Positions 50,038 through 60,112 of a DNA stretch of 64,000 bases are shown piece by piece. The notes below the pieces were generated by a model. The model saw only the letters and a program-made list of their open reading frames with translations, searched no databases and was not told where the DNA came from. The translations under genes were made by a program, and so were the position numbers. Position 1 is the stretch's first letter; each line of letters opens with the position of its first letter. The DNA is from Candidatus Metaruminococcus caecorum (lineage in GTDB: Bacteria > Bacillota > Clostridia > Oscillospirales > Ruminococcaceae): assembly GCA_904420045.1 (NCBI GenBank), contig CAJFTY010000060.1, forward strand, positions 1 to 64,000. Reading direction: 5' to 3'.

Positions 50038-51288
50038 TCAGCGGTCAAAGCCGCCCCGCTCGATAAAAAATTCCCGGATCGCTACGGCGCATCCCGCCAG
50101 ATAAATCATTTTTTTGGAGATCACGCTTTCTTTGACCATGTCCTCCAAACGGTAGTGGGCCAGATGCGCCATCCGGGCCTTTACATACTCCAAAAACGCC
50201 TTGTTCAGGCAGATGTCTCCAAAAAAGACCACCTTTTCCGGATCGAACAGGGTAATCATATGGTTGACCGCAATGGCAAAATACTCCGCCCCGTTTTTAA
50301 AAATCTCCGCGACCGGCTTGTCCGCAAACTGCAGCGAGACATTCTGCACCAGCACGCCCACATTGTCCGGATTTCCCCCAGTGGCTTCAAACAGCGCGGG
50401 GGTTTGCTCTTTTGAGTACACCTGCCGCACCTTGCCAAGCAGTGCCGGACGGGAGATCTCCGTCACCGTACAGCCCACCCGGCCGCAGCTGCACTCCTTT
50501 CCACCGGGATTGACGATCATATGCCCAAACCGGGCCGCCCGGTTGTTGGTGCCGGAATAAATCCGGTTTTGCAGCACCACCGCCGCGTCGATTTCGTCCC
50601 CATACCGGATAAACACCATATTCCGGGGCTTGACCTGCTCCTTAAAATCAAAATCAATTTCCGCCAGCGCCAGGGCGCGAACGGTTTCATGCACCGTCAC
50701 CGGCATGCCCACCGCCTGTTCCAGTTCTTTTTTCAGCCCGGTCAGATCGGGAACATAATGCTCCACTGCCACCTGCATGCGGGCATACTCACTTTCAGAT
50801 ACGCCCACCCCTACGCCCAGAATATCTGAATCGTCCAGGCAGTTGTTCGCCTTTGCCCCTGCGATCATCTCGCGGATCTTATGCACTGCCTGCGGGCGCT
50901 TGTCCTGAGGATCCAACGTGTAAAACTGCTTGTCCAGCACTTCTCCGTTGATGTTGGACAGCCCGATGCTGATGCACCCGGCGTCCACCACCACGCCAAA
51001 GGCGAATTTGTAGTTGCTGTTAATATCCAGTAAAATTTTTTTGCGGCCTCGGGCGGCCTTTTGTCCCAAAAGGTTCATCTCACCCTTTTCATAGATCACG
51101 CCCTGCTCAATCATCTCGTTCGTGATAATGGTCACCGCCGCCCGGGTCAGCTCCAGCGCAGCCGAAATATCAATTCGGGAGGTGGGCCCTTTTTGGCGCA
51201 GCAGCTTTAAAATCTGCATTCGGTTGCGCCGTTTCAAGTCCAATTTGCTAATTCCGAATTGATCCATTTCGACTACTCCTTTTATCAT
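50038..51288 (-). CDS. ROK family transcriptional regulator/kinase-like protein
   Basis: N-terminal wHTH RNRMQILKLLRQKGPTSRIDISAALELTRAAVTIITNEMIEQG; ROK GHMIVNPGGKECSCGRVGCTVTEIS. Confidence 0.92.
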   Translation of the reverse strand: MIKGVVEMDQFGISKLDLKRRNRMQILKLLRQKGPTSRIDISAALELTRAAVTIITNEMIEQGVIYEKGEMNLLGQKAARGRKKILLDINSNYKFAFGVVVDAGCISIGLSNINGEVLDKQFYTLDPQDKRPQAVHKIREMIAGAKANNCLDDSDILGVGVGVSESEYARMQVAVEHYVPDLTGLKKELEQAVGMPVTVHETVRALALAEIDFDFKEQVKPRNMVFIRYGDEIDAAVVLQNRIYSGTNNRAARFGHMIVNPGGKECSCGRVGCTVTEISRPALLGKVRQVYSKEQTPALFEATGGNPDNVGVLVQNVSLQFADKPVAEIFKNGAEYFAIAVNHMITLFDPEKVVFFGDICLNKAFLEYVKARMAHLAHYRLEDMVKESVISKKMIYLAGCAVAIREFFIERGGFDR

Positions 51289-51385
51289 GATCCGATGCCA
51301 GAAATATCCTGTGATTACCTTCAGTGTACTAAAATTAATTCGTCAATACAATGAACAATTTGTTAATATGTGTAAATTTGTTCTT

Positions 51386-51976
51386 CTATTCGTTGCTTTT
51401 TTGTGTATAAAGAATTGGCTGAATCTGCCGGCCCTCCAAAGCGGCTTCCACCGTCGGGGCAATTTGAGAAAAATCCGCCACGATGGAAGTAGGCTTTTTC
51501 TCACAGTTGTCCTGATTCATAGGCACAAAATAGTAGTTTTTCATATTGAGCAGCGCGCCGATATTTTTTGCGCTGCCCGCCAGCGCATCGTTGGTGGAGA
51601 CTGCTAAAACCACCGGCCGGGAGTTCCTGAGATGGGATTTGACCGCCATGGTCACCGGGGTGTCCACAATTGAGGCGGCCAGTTTTGCCAAAGTATTCCC
51701 GGTGCAGGGCGCCACCACCAGCGCGTCGAACATCCGCTTGGGGCCAATGGGCTCCGCCTGCTGAATGGTGTGGATCACACTTTTTCCACAGATGCTTTCA
51801 ATCTGCGCAATAAAGTCCTCCGCCTTGCCAAATCGTGTGTCCAGGTTGTAGGCGTTGTAGGACAGAATGGGGTACAAGTCGTATCCCTGTTGAGTTAGCT
51901 GCTCCATCTGGCGGATGACCGTGCTGAAGGTGCAAAACGATCCGCACAGGGCAAACCCTAATGTTGTCGGTTTCAT
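51386..51976 (-). CDS. dpaB: Dipicolinate synthase subunit B
   Basis: Flavoprotein fold, GFALCGSFCTFSTVIRQMEQL, DALVVAPCTGNTLAKLAASIVDTPVTMAVKSHLRN. Confidence 0.93.
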   Translation of the reverse strand: MKPTTLGFALCGSFCTFSTVIRQMEQLTQQGYDLYPILSYNAYNLDTRFGKAEDFIAQIESICGKSVIHTIQQAEPIGPKRMFDALVVAPCTGNTLAKLAASIVDTPVTMAVKSHLRNSRPVVLAVSTNDALAGSAKNIGALLNMKNYYFVPMNQDNCEKKPTSIVADFSQIAPTVEAALEGRQIQPILYTQKSNE

Positions 51977-51977
51977 A

Positions 51978-52856
51978 TTATTCGCTTCCCCTTTCCTGAA
52001 TCATGTTGCGTATCGTGTTGCAGATGATTTCTCCTGCGGTTACAGGCGCCACTTTTCCGGGAAGCGACAGCGCCCAAATCGCCTTGACGCCCAGCTCTTT
52101 TGCCATGGTAAAATCCACTCCGCCCGGCTTGGAGGCTAGGTCAATCAGCAGACTTCCCTTTTTCATCGCCCGCAGGACAGAACGGTCAAACAGCATGGCA
52201 GGCACGGTGTTGAGCACCAGGTCGTACTGTCCTACCACGCTGGGAAGCTCCCGGATGGGAACCGCCTTGCAGCCGTACACCTGAATCCAGGCCAGGTCCC
52301 CATATTTTCGGGCAGAAACGGAAACCTCCATCCCCAACCCGCTCAGCGCCCGAATCAGTGCCTTAGAAATACGCCCAAACCCGGTGATCAGACATTTTTG
52401 TCCGTACAGAGTGGTGGGCATTTCCTCCATGGCGATCTGAATGGCGCCCTCCGCGGTGGGAACAGCGTTTAATACCGCCAGTTCCTCCCGCTCCATGTAG
52501 TCGATCAGTTCCAGTCCCTGCAAATGGCACATGGCGGCCAGGGATTTTCCTGCCTTGCCGGCAAATATCACGGTGTCAGGGCTTGCGGCCTCCAGGACAT
52601 CCTGAAGCCGGGTATGTTTATGTGAAAGAGGCATGTTTACATGTTCAGAATCATTGCTTGCGGGAATGGGAAACACAATGTAGTCGGGCGGTCCGCCCAG
52701 CTCGCACACAGACTCAATGGGAATCACCCGGTCGTCGAGCTCCACATCGTTGTCAAATCCCAAAGCGTAGACGGTGTATTCCCGGGCCAGATGCCCGGCT
52801 ACAAACGCCTGACGCAGATCTCCTCCCGCAACCAAAAAGGTCTTATCGCTCTTCAT
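51978..52856 (-). CDS. dpaA: Dipicolinate synthase subunit A
   Basis: FLVAGGDLRQAFVAGHLAREYTVYALGFD; CLITGFGRISKALIRALSGLGMEVSVSARK; LIDLASKPGGVDFTMAKELGVKAIWALSLPGKVAP. Confidence 0.95.
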   Translation of the reverse strand: MKSDKTFLVAGGDLRQAFVAGHLAREYTVYALGFDNDVELDDRVIPIESVCELGGPPDYIVFPIPASNDSEHVNMPLSHKHTRLQDVLEAASPDTVIFAGKAGKSLAAMCHLQGLELIDYMEREELAVLNAVPTAEGAIQIAMEEMPTTLYGQKCLITGFGRISKALIRALSGLGMEVSVSARKYGDLAWIQVYGCKAVPIRELPSVVGQYDLVLNTVPAMLFDRSVLRAMKKGSLLIDLASKPGGVDFTMAKELGVKAIWALSLPGKVAPVTAGEIICNTIRNMIQERGSE

Positions 52857-53060
52857 AAGAAGTCCCCCATCGGTTGTAATAGAATTTGTCATGTATAAAA
52901 TCCAACCTTTTCCCGGACGTTTGCCCGGGCCTCCGGCCGGATGATGGTTTCTTATTTTCCTGTTTACGAAAAACGAGCTTGTGCCGCAGCGCCCGCTCGT
53001 AAAAGGATGGCGCCGCTTGTGCGGCGGACGGCGTTTCACGCCATCCATCCTTTTTGTACC

Positions 53061-53312
53061 TTTCCACGGGAAATCGCTTTACCGCGCCCCGGTGCTGAAA
53101 AATACCTGCCGGTACGGCGGGGATTTTTCCAATGGATTTTCATTCAGCTTCCCCATATGAAAATTGCGGTTTTGCGAAGCAAAAGATGAGACGTTGTCTC
53201 ATCAGCAATTTTACCAATGAACTTTCCGCGGGAAATAGCTTCACCGCGCCTCGGTGCTGAAAAATACCTGCCGGTACGGCGGGGATTTTTCCAATGGATT
53301 TTTTGAACCAAA
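53061..53312 (-). repeat. Second structured repeat cluster, upstream of dpaA
   Basis: Approx. 80-bp direct repeats at 53061-53140 and 53223-53302, flanking a 55-nt unit (53159-53213) nearly identical to 48263-48317. Confidence 0.8.
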
Positions 53313-53371
53313 AAATCCTATATCATCCTATGGCGTCCACGCCGGGTGGGTTCCACCTTTTTCGAAACGGC

Positions 53372-53415
53372 AAACGCCCCTCAAAGCCGGGTATTCCCGG
53401 CCCTGAGGGGCGTTT
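53372..53415 (-). terminator. Rho-independent terminator of the DUF1015 gene
   Basis: AAACGCCCCTCA...TGAGGGGCGTTT. Confidence 0.75.
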
Positions 53416-53436
53416 ACACATTTTATTTTTTGCTTG

Positions 53437-54702
53437 TTACCGGATTCGTCTTGACTCCAGATAGTACCGCTTGTCCCATGCATGCCCCATAGAAAAGGTC
53501 TTTCTGGGCAGTGCACCGTCCAAAATCACTGTGGGAAACAGCTGGGATTTCTCCATATTGGGGAGCAAAAAGCCCACGTTACTCGGCTGTTCCGACAGCT
53601 CCCGAACCACTTGCTCTCCATGGATATAATCCACTTTTCCGCCGTTGTCCCGCAGATACTCGTCCAAAAACGCCTGCAAAGATCCCACCGCCAGATTGGA
53701 GCAGGGATTTTTGATCCACAGCTCCTGCTCCCTTCCCTGCCGAAGCACCGTGATCTTTTGTCCGTTGCAGGGAGTTTCCGAAAGCAGAAAATACTCCGCC
53801 AGACGTTTCATCATGTTATCCGGGTCCGCGCCGAATACCACCCGGTGGATCGGCTCGAATTCCAGCGCCGGGTCGTGGATATTTACAAGCTCCACCAGGG
53901 CGTACCGGGCGGGATGTACGGCCGCCTGCTCAGGCGAGAGTACCGCCTTCAGGTTTTCGTAGCAGGCTTTGGCGGTGGCCAGCGAATGGTTGCCATCGCC
54001 CACCGCAAACAGCAGCGCCCCTTTTCCGGCCACCTGGTATTTTTCTTCGAATACCTCCTGGTCGGCCAGGGTTGTTAAGGCCTCCTGCACTCCGCCGGCC
54101 CTGTCTTTGGGAACCTGCCAGCCCCGAATGCTCCCTCCGTTTTCCATCAGCGCAAAATCGTAGACCTGCTTTAGCTCCCCCGTCTGGGCTCCCAGCGGCT
54201 CAATCACCGTGCGGGCCTGGTCATCCACCAGCAGCATGATGTGAGGAAGCTCCAGCGCGGCGTTTTCCCGCACCCTGACCCTGGGAGGAATTCGCTCCAA
54301 AACCGTCCCCTCGGTGGCCCGGATCAACGACTGGGAACCCCGGGCGTAATCGTACTGTTCCAGATCCACCGCACCTACCAGGCCCTTGCGCACCTGTTTG
54401 TCCGCCAGGGTGCGCTCCACATAAAGAAAGCTGTCGCAAAGCACTTGCAGCAGATCTTCCTGCAAATACTTCTCCATCGTTTGATTGATCGTTTGGATGC
54501 GCCCGGGAAGATCTTCTCCCTCCAGATATACCTCCGGCAGGGTGATGTGCAGGGTGGAGGGCGCCTCACCGACCTGTTCTTCCACCCGGTGCCAGTAGTC
54601 CGGCTCCGAGGTGTACTGGTCGCAGGCGACCACGCTCCACTTGGTCATATCCACATTCTTGGGGAGCAAAATATCCGCAGTGCAAAATACAGCTTTATCC
54701 AT
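53437..54702 (-). CDS. DUF1015 family protein
   Basis: SVVACDQYTSEPDYWHRVEEQVGEAPSTLHITLPEVYLE, LFAVGDGNHSLATAKACYE, YALVELVNIHDPALEFEPIHRVVF. Confidence 0.93.
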   Translation of the reverse strand: MDKAVFCTADILLPKNVDMTKWSVVACDQYTSEPDYWHRVEEQVGEAPSTLHITLPEVYLEGEDLPGRIQTINQTMEKYLQEDLLQVLCDSFLYVERTLADKQVRKGLVGAVDLEQYDYARGSQSLIRATEGTVLERIPPRVRVRENAALELPHIMLLVDDQARTVIEPLGAQTGELKQVYDFALMENGGSIRGWQVPKDRAGGVQEALTTLADQEVFEEKYQVAGKGALLFAVGDGNHSLATAKACYENLKAVLSPEQAAVHPARYALVELVNIHDPALEFEPIHRVVFGADPDNMMKRLAEYFLLSETPCNGQKITVLRQGREQELWIKNPCSNLAVGSLQAFLDEYLRDNGGKVDYIHGEQVVRELSEQPSNVGFLLPNMEKSQLFPTVILDGALPRKTFSMGHAWDKRYYLESRRIR

Positions 54703-54890
54703 ATTCGATCCCTTTCTTTCTCAATCCTTCATCGTTGCTTTTAGTATACCGGATATCCGCCGGGATTACAAGGTTTGACACAGTCTCTTTCCCCTCCATT
54801 AGATTGCGCGTATTTTGCGTGTAATCGTATGTGGAAGAACCAAGAATGATGTTGCCTGCAAAAGAAAAAAGCGTCCGCTTTGCAGACGCT

Positions 54891-55097
54891 TTACTTTTTG
54901 CTGATCTCTTTAAATTTTCCGATGTCTTCCGGCGTAATCGGGCCGTTGATGCTTTCAAACTCCTGAATGCACCGGCGGATCAGGTGAATAATCTGTCCTT
55001 TTCCGCTTCTGGTCTCGGCTCCAGCAATGTAAAAAAGCTTGTCGTAAGTCTCTTCATCAATTTTAAAACTGATATTTTTCTCTCCCGGATTTGTCAA
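54891..55097 (-). CDS. Small ribbon-helix-helix-like protein (putative)
   Basis: MTNPGEKNISFKIDEETYDKLFYIAGAETRSGKGQIIHLIRRCIQEFE; followed by hairpin AAAGCGTCTGC-AAA-GCGGACGCTTTT. Confidence 0.55.
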   Translation of the reverse strand: MTNPGEKNISFKIDEETYDKLFYIAGAETRSGKGQIIHLIRRCIQEFESINGPITPEDIGKFKEISKK

Positions 55098-55255
55098 ATT
55101 CGCACGCCCCCCAAATGATAAATTAATTTGATCATATAGGAAGTTTGCGCTGTAATTTGCACATTACACGTCGTTGACATGTTGAAAATTTTGCCAAGCC
55201 TATAAAATTCCCGAAACAGGGCAACCATCCGTCGGCTCTGTCGGATGGAGAAACG

Positions 55256-55288
55256 AAAAAAGGACCGCATGTTTGTGCGGTCCTTTTT
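55256..55288 (-). terminator. Bidirectional terminator downstream of the foldase-like gene
   Basis: AAAAAGGACCGCA-TGTTTG-TGCGGTCCTTTTT. Confidence 0.85.
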
Positions 55289-55302
55289 ATGATCCGTTGC
55301 AA

Positions 55303-56469
55303 TTAATAGGCAGCCGTGCTGGACACTTTCGGATCTGCCACCTTTTTGGGCTTATAGCGGGAAACCGACGCCTCGTTGGTCTCCACCTTCAACTCCTTGC
55401 CCCATCCGTCGATCAGGCCCTGGAAGTCCTCCGTCTTGTAGGTAAACAGTACGCTTTTGCGGGACTGGTCGAAGATTTCCTTGTCCTCTTCCACATCAAA
55501 CCGCTGGAGCACAGCGTAGTAGCTGGTATCCTCCACAAAAACCGGGTCGCCCCCCGCCTTGGCGTTAAATACAGCCGTGGTAAATTTTTCCGGATAGGAG
55601 GTGTTGTCCTTTTCTACCTGCATGATATTCGGGTCGATGCTGGAGGACGACGTGCTGGCGGACGATGCGCCCGACGCAGAACTGGAAGCGTTGCTGCCGA
55701 CCGCACTGGAAGTATCGGAAGCGGACGAGCTTCCCCCGGAGGTGGTAGAAGAGGTTCCGGAGGACGACGCGGAAGTGGTGCTCTCTTCTTTATACTCCGC
55801 GATGATTTTGTCGATATCCTCGCCCTTTTTGATCCGGTCCAGATATTTTTCCGCTTTGGTCTTGAGCTCTTTTTTCTGCTCGTCGCTCAGGCTTGCGCCG
55901 GTGGTGGTGTTTTGCAGGGGCAGGACCACCGCTTTTACATGGGCGTAGTTTTCCTTGTAGTACTTCATCAGCTCGGTGTCGCTGACTTCCTGAAGGCCGC
56001 CCTTATCGTAATATTTGTCAAACAGCAAAGAGGATTTATAGCTGTTTTCCATCACCTTGGCAAACGACGCCTTGCCCGCCCCGTTGGGCTCGTAGTAGTT
56101 GGATGTGCTGGCCCAGTAGGTTTCCACATTGCTGTTGATCTGCTCCTTGTCCTCGTCGGTGAGTTTAAGACCCAGACGGTCAAATTCTTTTTCCACCGCC
56201 GCGTACTGGAGGCTCATTTTTTTCGCGTAGTCCTTCACCCACTCCTGGGCGTCTTTGTTTTCAATCTTCTGGCTCCACAGGTCTTTGGAGGTGTCCTCCA
56301 CCTTCTGGGAAGCCTCCTGCTTTCCGTTGACCAAAAAGGTCAGGTACATGCCGGAGGTGATTTCCACACCGTCGATTTTATAGACCCAGGAAGTATCCTT
56401 ACATGCTGCCAGCGTCAGGCACAGGCATGCGGCCACAGCGCCTGCGGCAGCTCGTTTTAAAATTGACAT
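55303..56469 (-). CDS. PrsA/SurA-like foldase lipoprotein
   Basis: Lipobox CLTLAACKD; SurA_N-like helical region; Ser/Thr-rich insert; position next to mfd. Confidence 0.75.
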   Translation of the reverse strand: MSILKRAAAGAVAACLCLTLAACKDTSWVYKIDGVEITSGMYLTFLVNGKQEASQKVEDTSKDLWSQKIENKDAQEWVKDYAKKMSLQYAAVEKEFDRLGLKLTDEDKEQINSNVETYWASTSNYYEPNGAGKASFAKVMENSYKSSLLFDKYYDKGGLQEVSDTELMKYYKENYAHVKAVVLPLQNTTTGASLSDEQKKELKTKAEKYLDRIKKGEDIDKIIAEYKEESTTSASSSGTSSTTSGGSSSASDTSSAVGSNASSSASGASSASTSSSSIDPNIMQVEKDNTSYPEKFTTAVFNAKAGGDPVFVEDTSYYAVLQRFDVEEDKEIFDQSRKSVLFTYKTEDFQGLIDGWGKELKVETNEASVSRYKPKKVADPKVSSTAAY

Positions 56470-56600
56470 TGTACGTCCTCCTTCGGGAAGATTCCCTACT
56501 CCGAAATTTTCAAATGTAAGATTAGTATACATGCAAATGGACGAATTGTCCAGTATTCGCCGCCTGTTTTCCGCAATTTTTTGGTTTTTTCACCGATTGT

Positions 56601-59600
56601 TCATTCCTTGGCGAAGGGAACCGGAATGGTCTGCAAAACCCCCAGCACCTCCCGGGTAGCGTCCAGGGCGGTCTGCCCTTTTTTCAGGCGCACGCCCAAA
56701 TAAGGCGTCCCGCTGGCGCTGACGGTCAGCCGCTTGCCCAAAGCCTGAGCCATCTGGCCCGCCAGCTCCATGTTCAGCGTTTTGGGGGTGAGCGCCAGCG
56801 TATCCCCTTTCTGGGTGATTTCAGTAAAGCCGTGAGCTGCCGCCGTGTTGCGCAAAAGCGCCACGTCGATGAGCCCTTTCACCGAGGCCGGAGGCTCCCC
56901 GAACCGGTCGATCAGCTCGTCGGTCAGATCCAAACTGTCCTCCACAGTGCGCACCGAGGCGATCTTGCGGTACACGTCGATGCGCTGGGACAGGTTTTCA
57001 ATGTACCGCTCGGGGATGTGGGCCTCCATTTGTAAATCCACCAGACACTCCTCAGCGTTCGGCTTTGGGGCGTCCCCCCGCTGCTCGCGGATGGCGTCCG
57101 AAAGCAGGCGCAGGTACATGTCGTAGCCCACCGCCTCCATGTGGCCGTGCTGCCGGGCGCCCAAGATGCTGCCTGCGCCCCGGATCTCCAGATCCCGCAT
57201 GGCGATGCGGAACCCCGAGCCGAACTTCGTAAACTCCCGGATGGCGGAAAGGCGTTTTTCCGCGATCTCGGTCAGGGCTTTCCCCCGCTGGAAGGTGAAG
57301 TACGCAAACGCTCTGCGGTTGCTGCGCCCCACCCGCCCTCTGAGCTGGTAAAGCTGGGAAAGCCCCATGCGGTCGGCGTTTTCAATAATCAGGGTGTTGA
57401 CGTTGGCCACATCCACTCCGGTTTCGATCAGGGTGGTGCACACCAGAATGTCGATTTCGTGTTCGATGAGCTGCCGCCAGATATCGGACAGCTCATCTTC
57501 GCTCATCCGGCCGTGGGCGATGCCGATCTTCGCGTCGGGAATGGCCTGGGCGATCTTAGAGGCGCACAGGTCGATGCTCTCGATCCGGTTGTGGATGTAA
57601 TAGGCCTGGCCGCCCCGCCTCAGTTCCCGGCGCAGGGCGTCCATCAAGACCCCGTGATCGTATTCCAGCACGTAGGTCTGCACCGGATACCGGTCGTGGG
57701 GGGCCTCCTCGATCACCGACATGTCCCGGATACCCGACATGGCCATATTGAGCGTCCGGGGAATGGGGGTGGCCGATAGGGTGAGCATGTCGATCCCCCG
57801 GAACATCTCTTTAAACTTTTCCTTGTGGGCTACTCCGAACCGCTGTTCCTCGTCCACGATGGCAAGGCCCAGGTCTTTAAACTCCACGTCGCTCTGCACC
57901 AGCCGGTGAGTGCCCACCACGATGTCCACCGTCCCGGCCTTTAATTCCTTAAGAATCTGTTTTTGCTGCTTGGGGGTGCGGAAGCGAGACAACAGCTCCA
58001 CGTTGACGGGAAAGCCCTCCATCCGCTTGAGAATATTCTGGTAGTGCTGCCAGGCCAAAATGGTGGTGGGACACAAAATGGCGCACTGCTTGCCGTCCAG
58101 CACGCATTTAAACGCCCCCCGCAGGGCCACCTCGGTTTTGCCGAAGCCCACGTCCCCGCACAAAAGCCGGTCCATCGGCCGGTCTTGTTCCATGTCCTCC
58201 TTGATTTCCTCGATACAGCGGAGCTGGTCGTCGGTCTCCTCGTAGGGGAAGTGTTCCTCAAACTCCTTCTGCCAGTCGTTGTCCTGAGAAAAAGCGTACC
58301 CCTTGGTCTGCATCCGCTCGGCGTAGAGCTTGATGAGCTCGTCCGCCATCTCCGCCACGGCCTTTTTGACCCGGCTGCGGGTTTTCTGCCACTCGCCGCT
58401 GTTTAAGCGGTTTAACTTCACATGGCTGTCGTCCTGAGGCCCGATGTATTTGGACACCAGATCCAGTTGGGTGACAGGCACATACAGCGTGTCCGCCCCG
58501 GCGTACTTGATTTTGATGTAATCCTTGACGATCCCGTGAAGGTCCAGCTTATTGATCCCGTCGAACACGCCGATGCCGTGTGCCACATGGACCACCAAAT
58601 CCCCCACGTTTAAATCGGACAGGCTTTTGATTTCCTCGCCCTTGCGCTTTGATTTCCTCCGCTTGACGTTGAGGGTCTTGGAGTTTGTAATCAGCGAAAA
58701 CTTCACGTCGGGGTACTCAAACCCCGCGGACAGGTTCCCTTCCAGCACGAACACCTTGCGGTACACAATCCCTTTGACGTCCTTGACGTAGTCCGCGGGG
58801 ATGTTTTGCCGCCTTAAATCCAGCGCCAGGGTCGAGGCCGCCTTGGCCGTCCCCGCCAGCACCGCGCAGCAGTATCCCTGGCTTAACAGGGAGGTCAAAT
58901 CCTCGCACAAAAGCTTTACCTCCCCCGACCAGCCGGAGTTCTGCAAAGCGGTGACGTTTAAAAGCGTCTTGATGGAAAGCTCCGGGGAGGTGCGGGCGAA
59001 CGCCTCCAGGTACACCACGTCCCCCTCCGCCTCCATTCGGTGGTGAAAATCGGGGAAGGTCAGGCAGAACTGGGAAAGAGGCTCGCACAGCTCCCCCTCC
59101 TCCAGCAGGATCTTGATGTCCTCATAGTGCTGCCACAGGTAGTTTTTCGCCCGCTCCTTGACGTTGATAAACTCGCTGACAAACGTGAGCGGGGAATCGA
59201 AATAGTCCAGCAGGCAGGCGGGGCGGGCATACGCCACCGGCAAAAATTTGTCCAAGGCGTTTAGTTCCATTCCAGCGTCCAGGCGCTCCAAATCCTTTTG
59301 GAGCCGCTCTTTGGCCTGCGCCGCCGCCTTGCCCCGCCCAAGTTTTGCGATGACTTGCCGAATGGCGTCCCGCAGCGCGTCGGGGGAATCGAACAGCACC
59401 TCGCAGGCGGGGGTGATCTTCATCCGGTCTAAGGGCGCTGTGCGCCGCTGGGTGTCCAGATCGAAATAGCACATGGAGTCGATTTCGTCTCCCCACAGCT
59501 CCAGCCGGACAGGGGAGGTCTCCTGAGGCGGGAAAAAGTCCAGAATACCGCCCCGGACGGAAAACTGGGACACCCCTTCCACCTGGGGGCGGCGCACATA

Positions 59601-60083
59601 CCCCGCCGCCAGTAGCCGGGCGGCCAGATTCTCCAGATCCACCGGCCGGTCGGTGCGGATCTCATAGCTGCGGCGGGCGAGCTCCTCCGGGGGGATGGTC
59701 CGCTGCAGCGCCGCGTCCACCGTGGTCACCACAATCCCGCAGGCGCGGTTCATCACCCGGGAAAGCACCCCCAGCCGGATCTGCTCGTATTCCCGGGAGA
59801 CGGTTTCCATTTCCCGCAGGGTGAAGTCCCGCGCAGGATAAAAATACGCTGCGTCCTCCCCCAGCATGGCGTTGACGTCCTCGGCCAGCCGCCGGGCGGT
59901 GAGCTCGTCGTCGGCGATCACCAAAGCGGGCCGGCGGTCCCGGGCATAAGCGCCCGCGATCACATGGGCCTTGTGAATGGAGGAAAGCCCCACCATCATG
60001 CAGGGGGTTTTGCCCTGATCCAGGGCGTTTAGCAGTTCCCCGAAGGGGGAAAGCTCGTGAAATACGCTTTCATACAGTTTCAA
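56601..60083 (-). CDS. mfd: Transcription-repair coupling factor
   Basis: RLLCGDVGFGKTEVALRGAFKCV, IVDEEQRFGVAHKEKFKEM, LSATPIPRTLNMAMSGIRDMSVI, DMGLSQLYQLRGRVGRSNRRAFAYF. Confidence 0.98.
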   Translation of the reverse strand: MKLYESVFHELSPFGELLNALDQGKTPCMMVGLSSIHKAHVIAGAYARDRRPALVIADDELTARRLAEDVNAMLGEDAAYFYPARDFTLREMETVSREYEQIRLGVLSRVMNRACGIVVTTVDAALQRTIPPEELARRSYEIRTDRPVDLENLAARLLAAGYVRRPQVEGVSQFSVRGGILDFFPPQETSPVRLELWGDEIDSMCYFDLDTQRRTAPLDRMKITPACEVLFDSPDALRDAIRQVIAKLGRGKAAAQAKERLQKDLERLDAGMELNALDKFLPVAYARPACLLDYFDSPLTFVSEFINVKERAKNYLWQHYEDIKILLEEGELCEPLSQFCLTFPDFHHRMEAEGDVVYLEAFARTSPELSIKTLLNVTALQNSGWSGEVKLLCEDLTSLLSQGYCCAVLAGTAKAASTLALDLRRQNIPADYVKDVKGIVYRKVFVLEGNLSAGFEYPDVKFSLITNSKTLNVKRRKSKRKGEEIKSLSDLNVGDLVVHVAHGIGVFDGINKLDLHGIVKDYIKIKYAGADTLYVPVTQLDLVSKYIGPQDDSHVKLNRLNSGEWQKTRSRVKKAVAEMADELIKLYAERMQTKGYAFSQDNDWQKEFEEHFPYEETDDQLRCIEEIKEDMEQDRPMDRLLCGDVGFGKTEVALRGAFKCVLDGKQCAILCPTTILAWQHYQNILKRMEGFPVNVELLSRFRTPKQQKQILKELKAGTVDIVVGTHRLVQSDVEFKDLGLAIVDEEQRFGVAHKEKFKEMFRGIDMLTLSATPIPRTLNMAMSGIRDMSVIEEAPHDRYPVQTYVLEYDHGVLMDALRRELRRGGQAYYIHNRIESIDLCASKIAQAIPDAKIGIAHGRMSEDELSDIWRQLIEHEIDILVCTTLIETGVDVANVNTLIIENADRMGLSQLYQLRGRVGRSNRRAFAYFTFQRGKALTEIAEKRLSAIREFTKFGSGFRIAMRDLEIRGAGSILGARQHGHMEAVGYDMYLRLLSDAIREQRGDAPKPNAEECLVDLQMEAHIPERYIENLSQRIDVYRKIASVRTVEDSLDLTDELIDRFGEPPASVKGLIDVALLRNTAAAHGFTEITQKGDTLALTPKTLNMELAGQMAQALGKRLTVSASGTPYLGVRLKKGQTALDATREVLGVLQTIPVPFAKE

Positions 60084-60112
60084 AGGGGCGCATCCTTTCT
60101 ATATCGTGTGGG

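Noticed and set aside
54869-55097. Toxin-antitoxin module around the small RHH-like protein
   Set aside because: Only one small gene is visible; no partner toxin ORF of suitable position or sequence.
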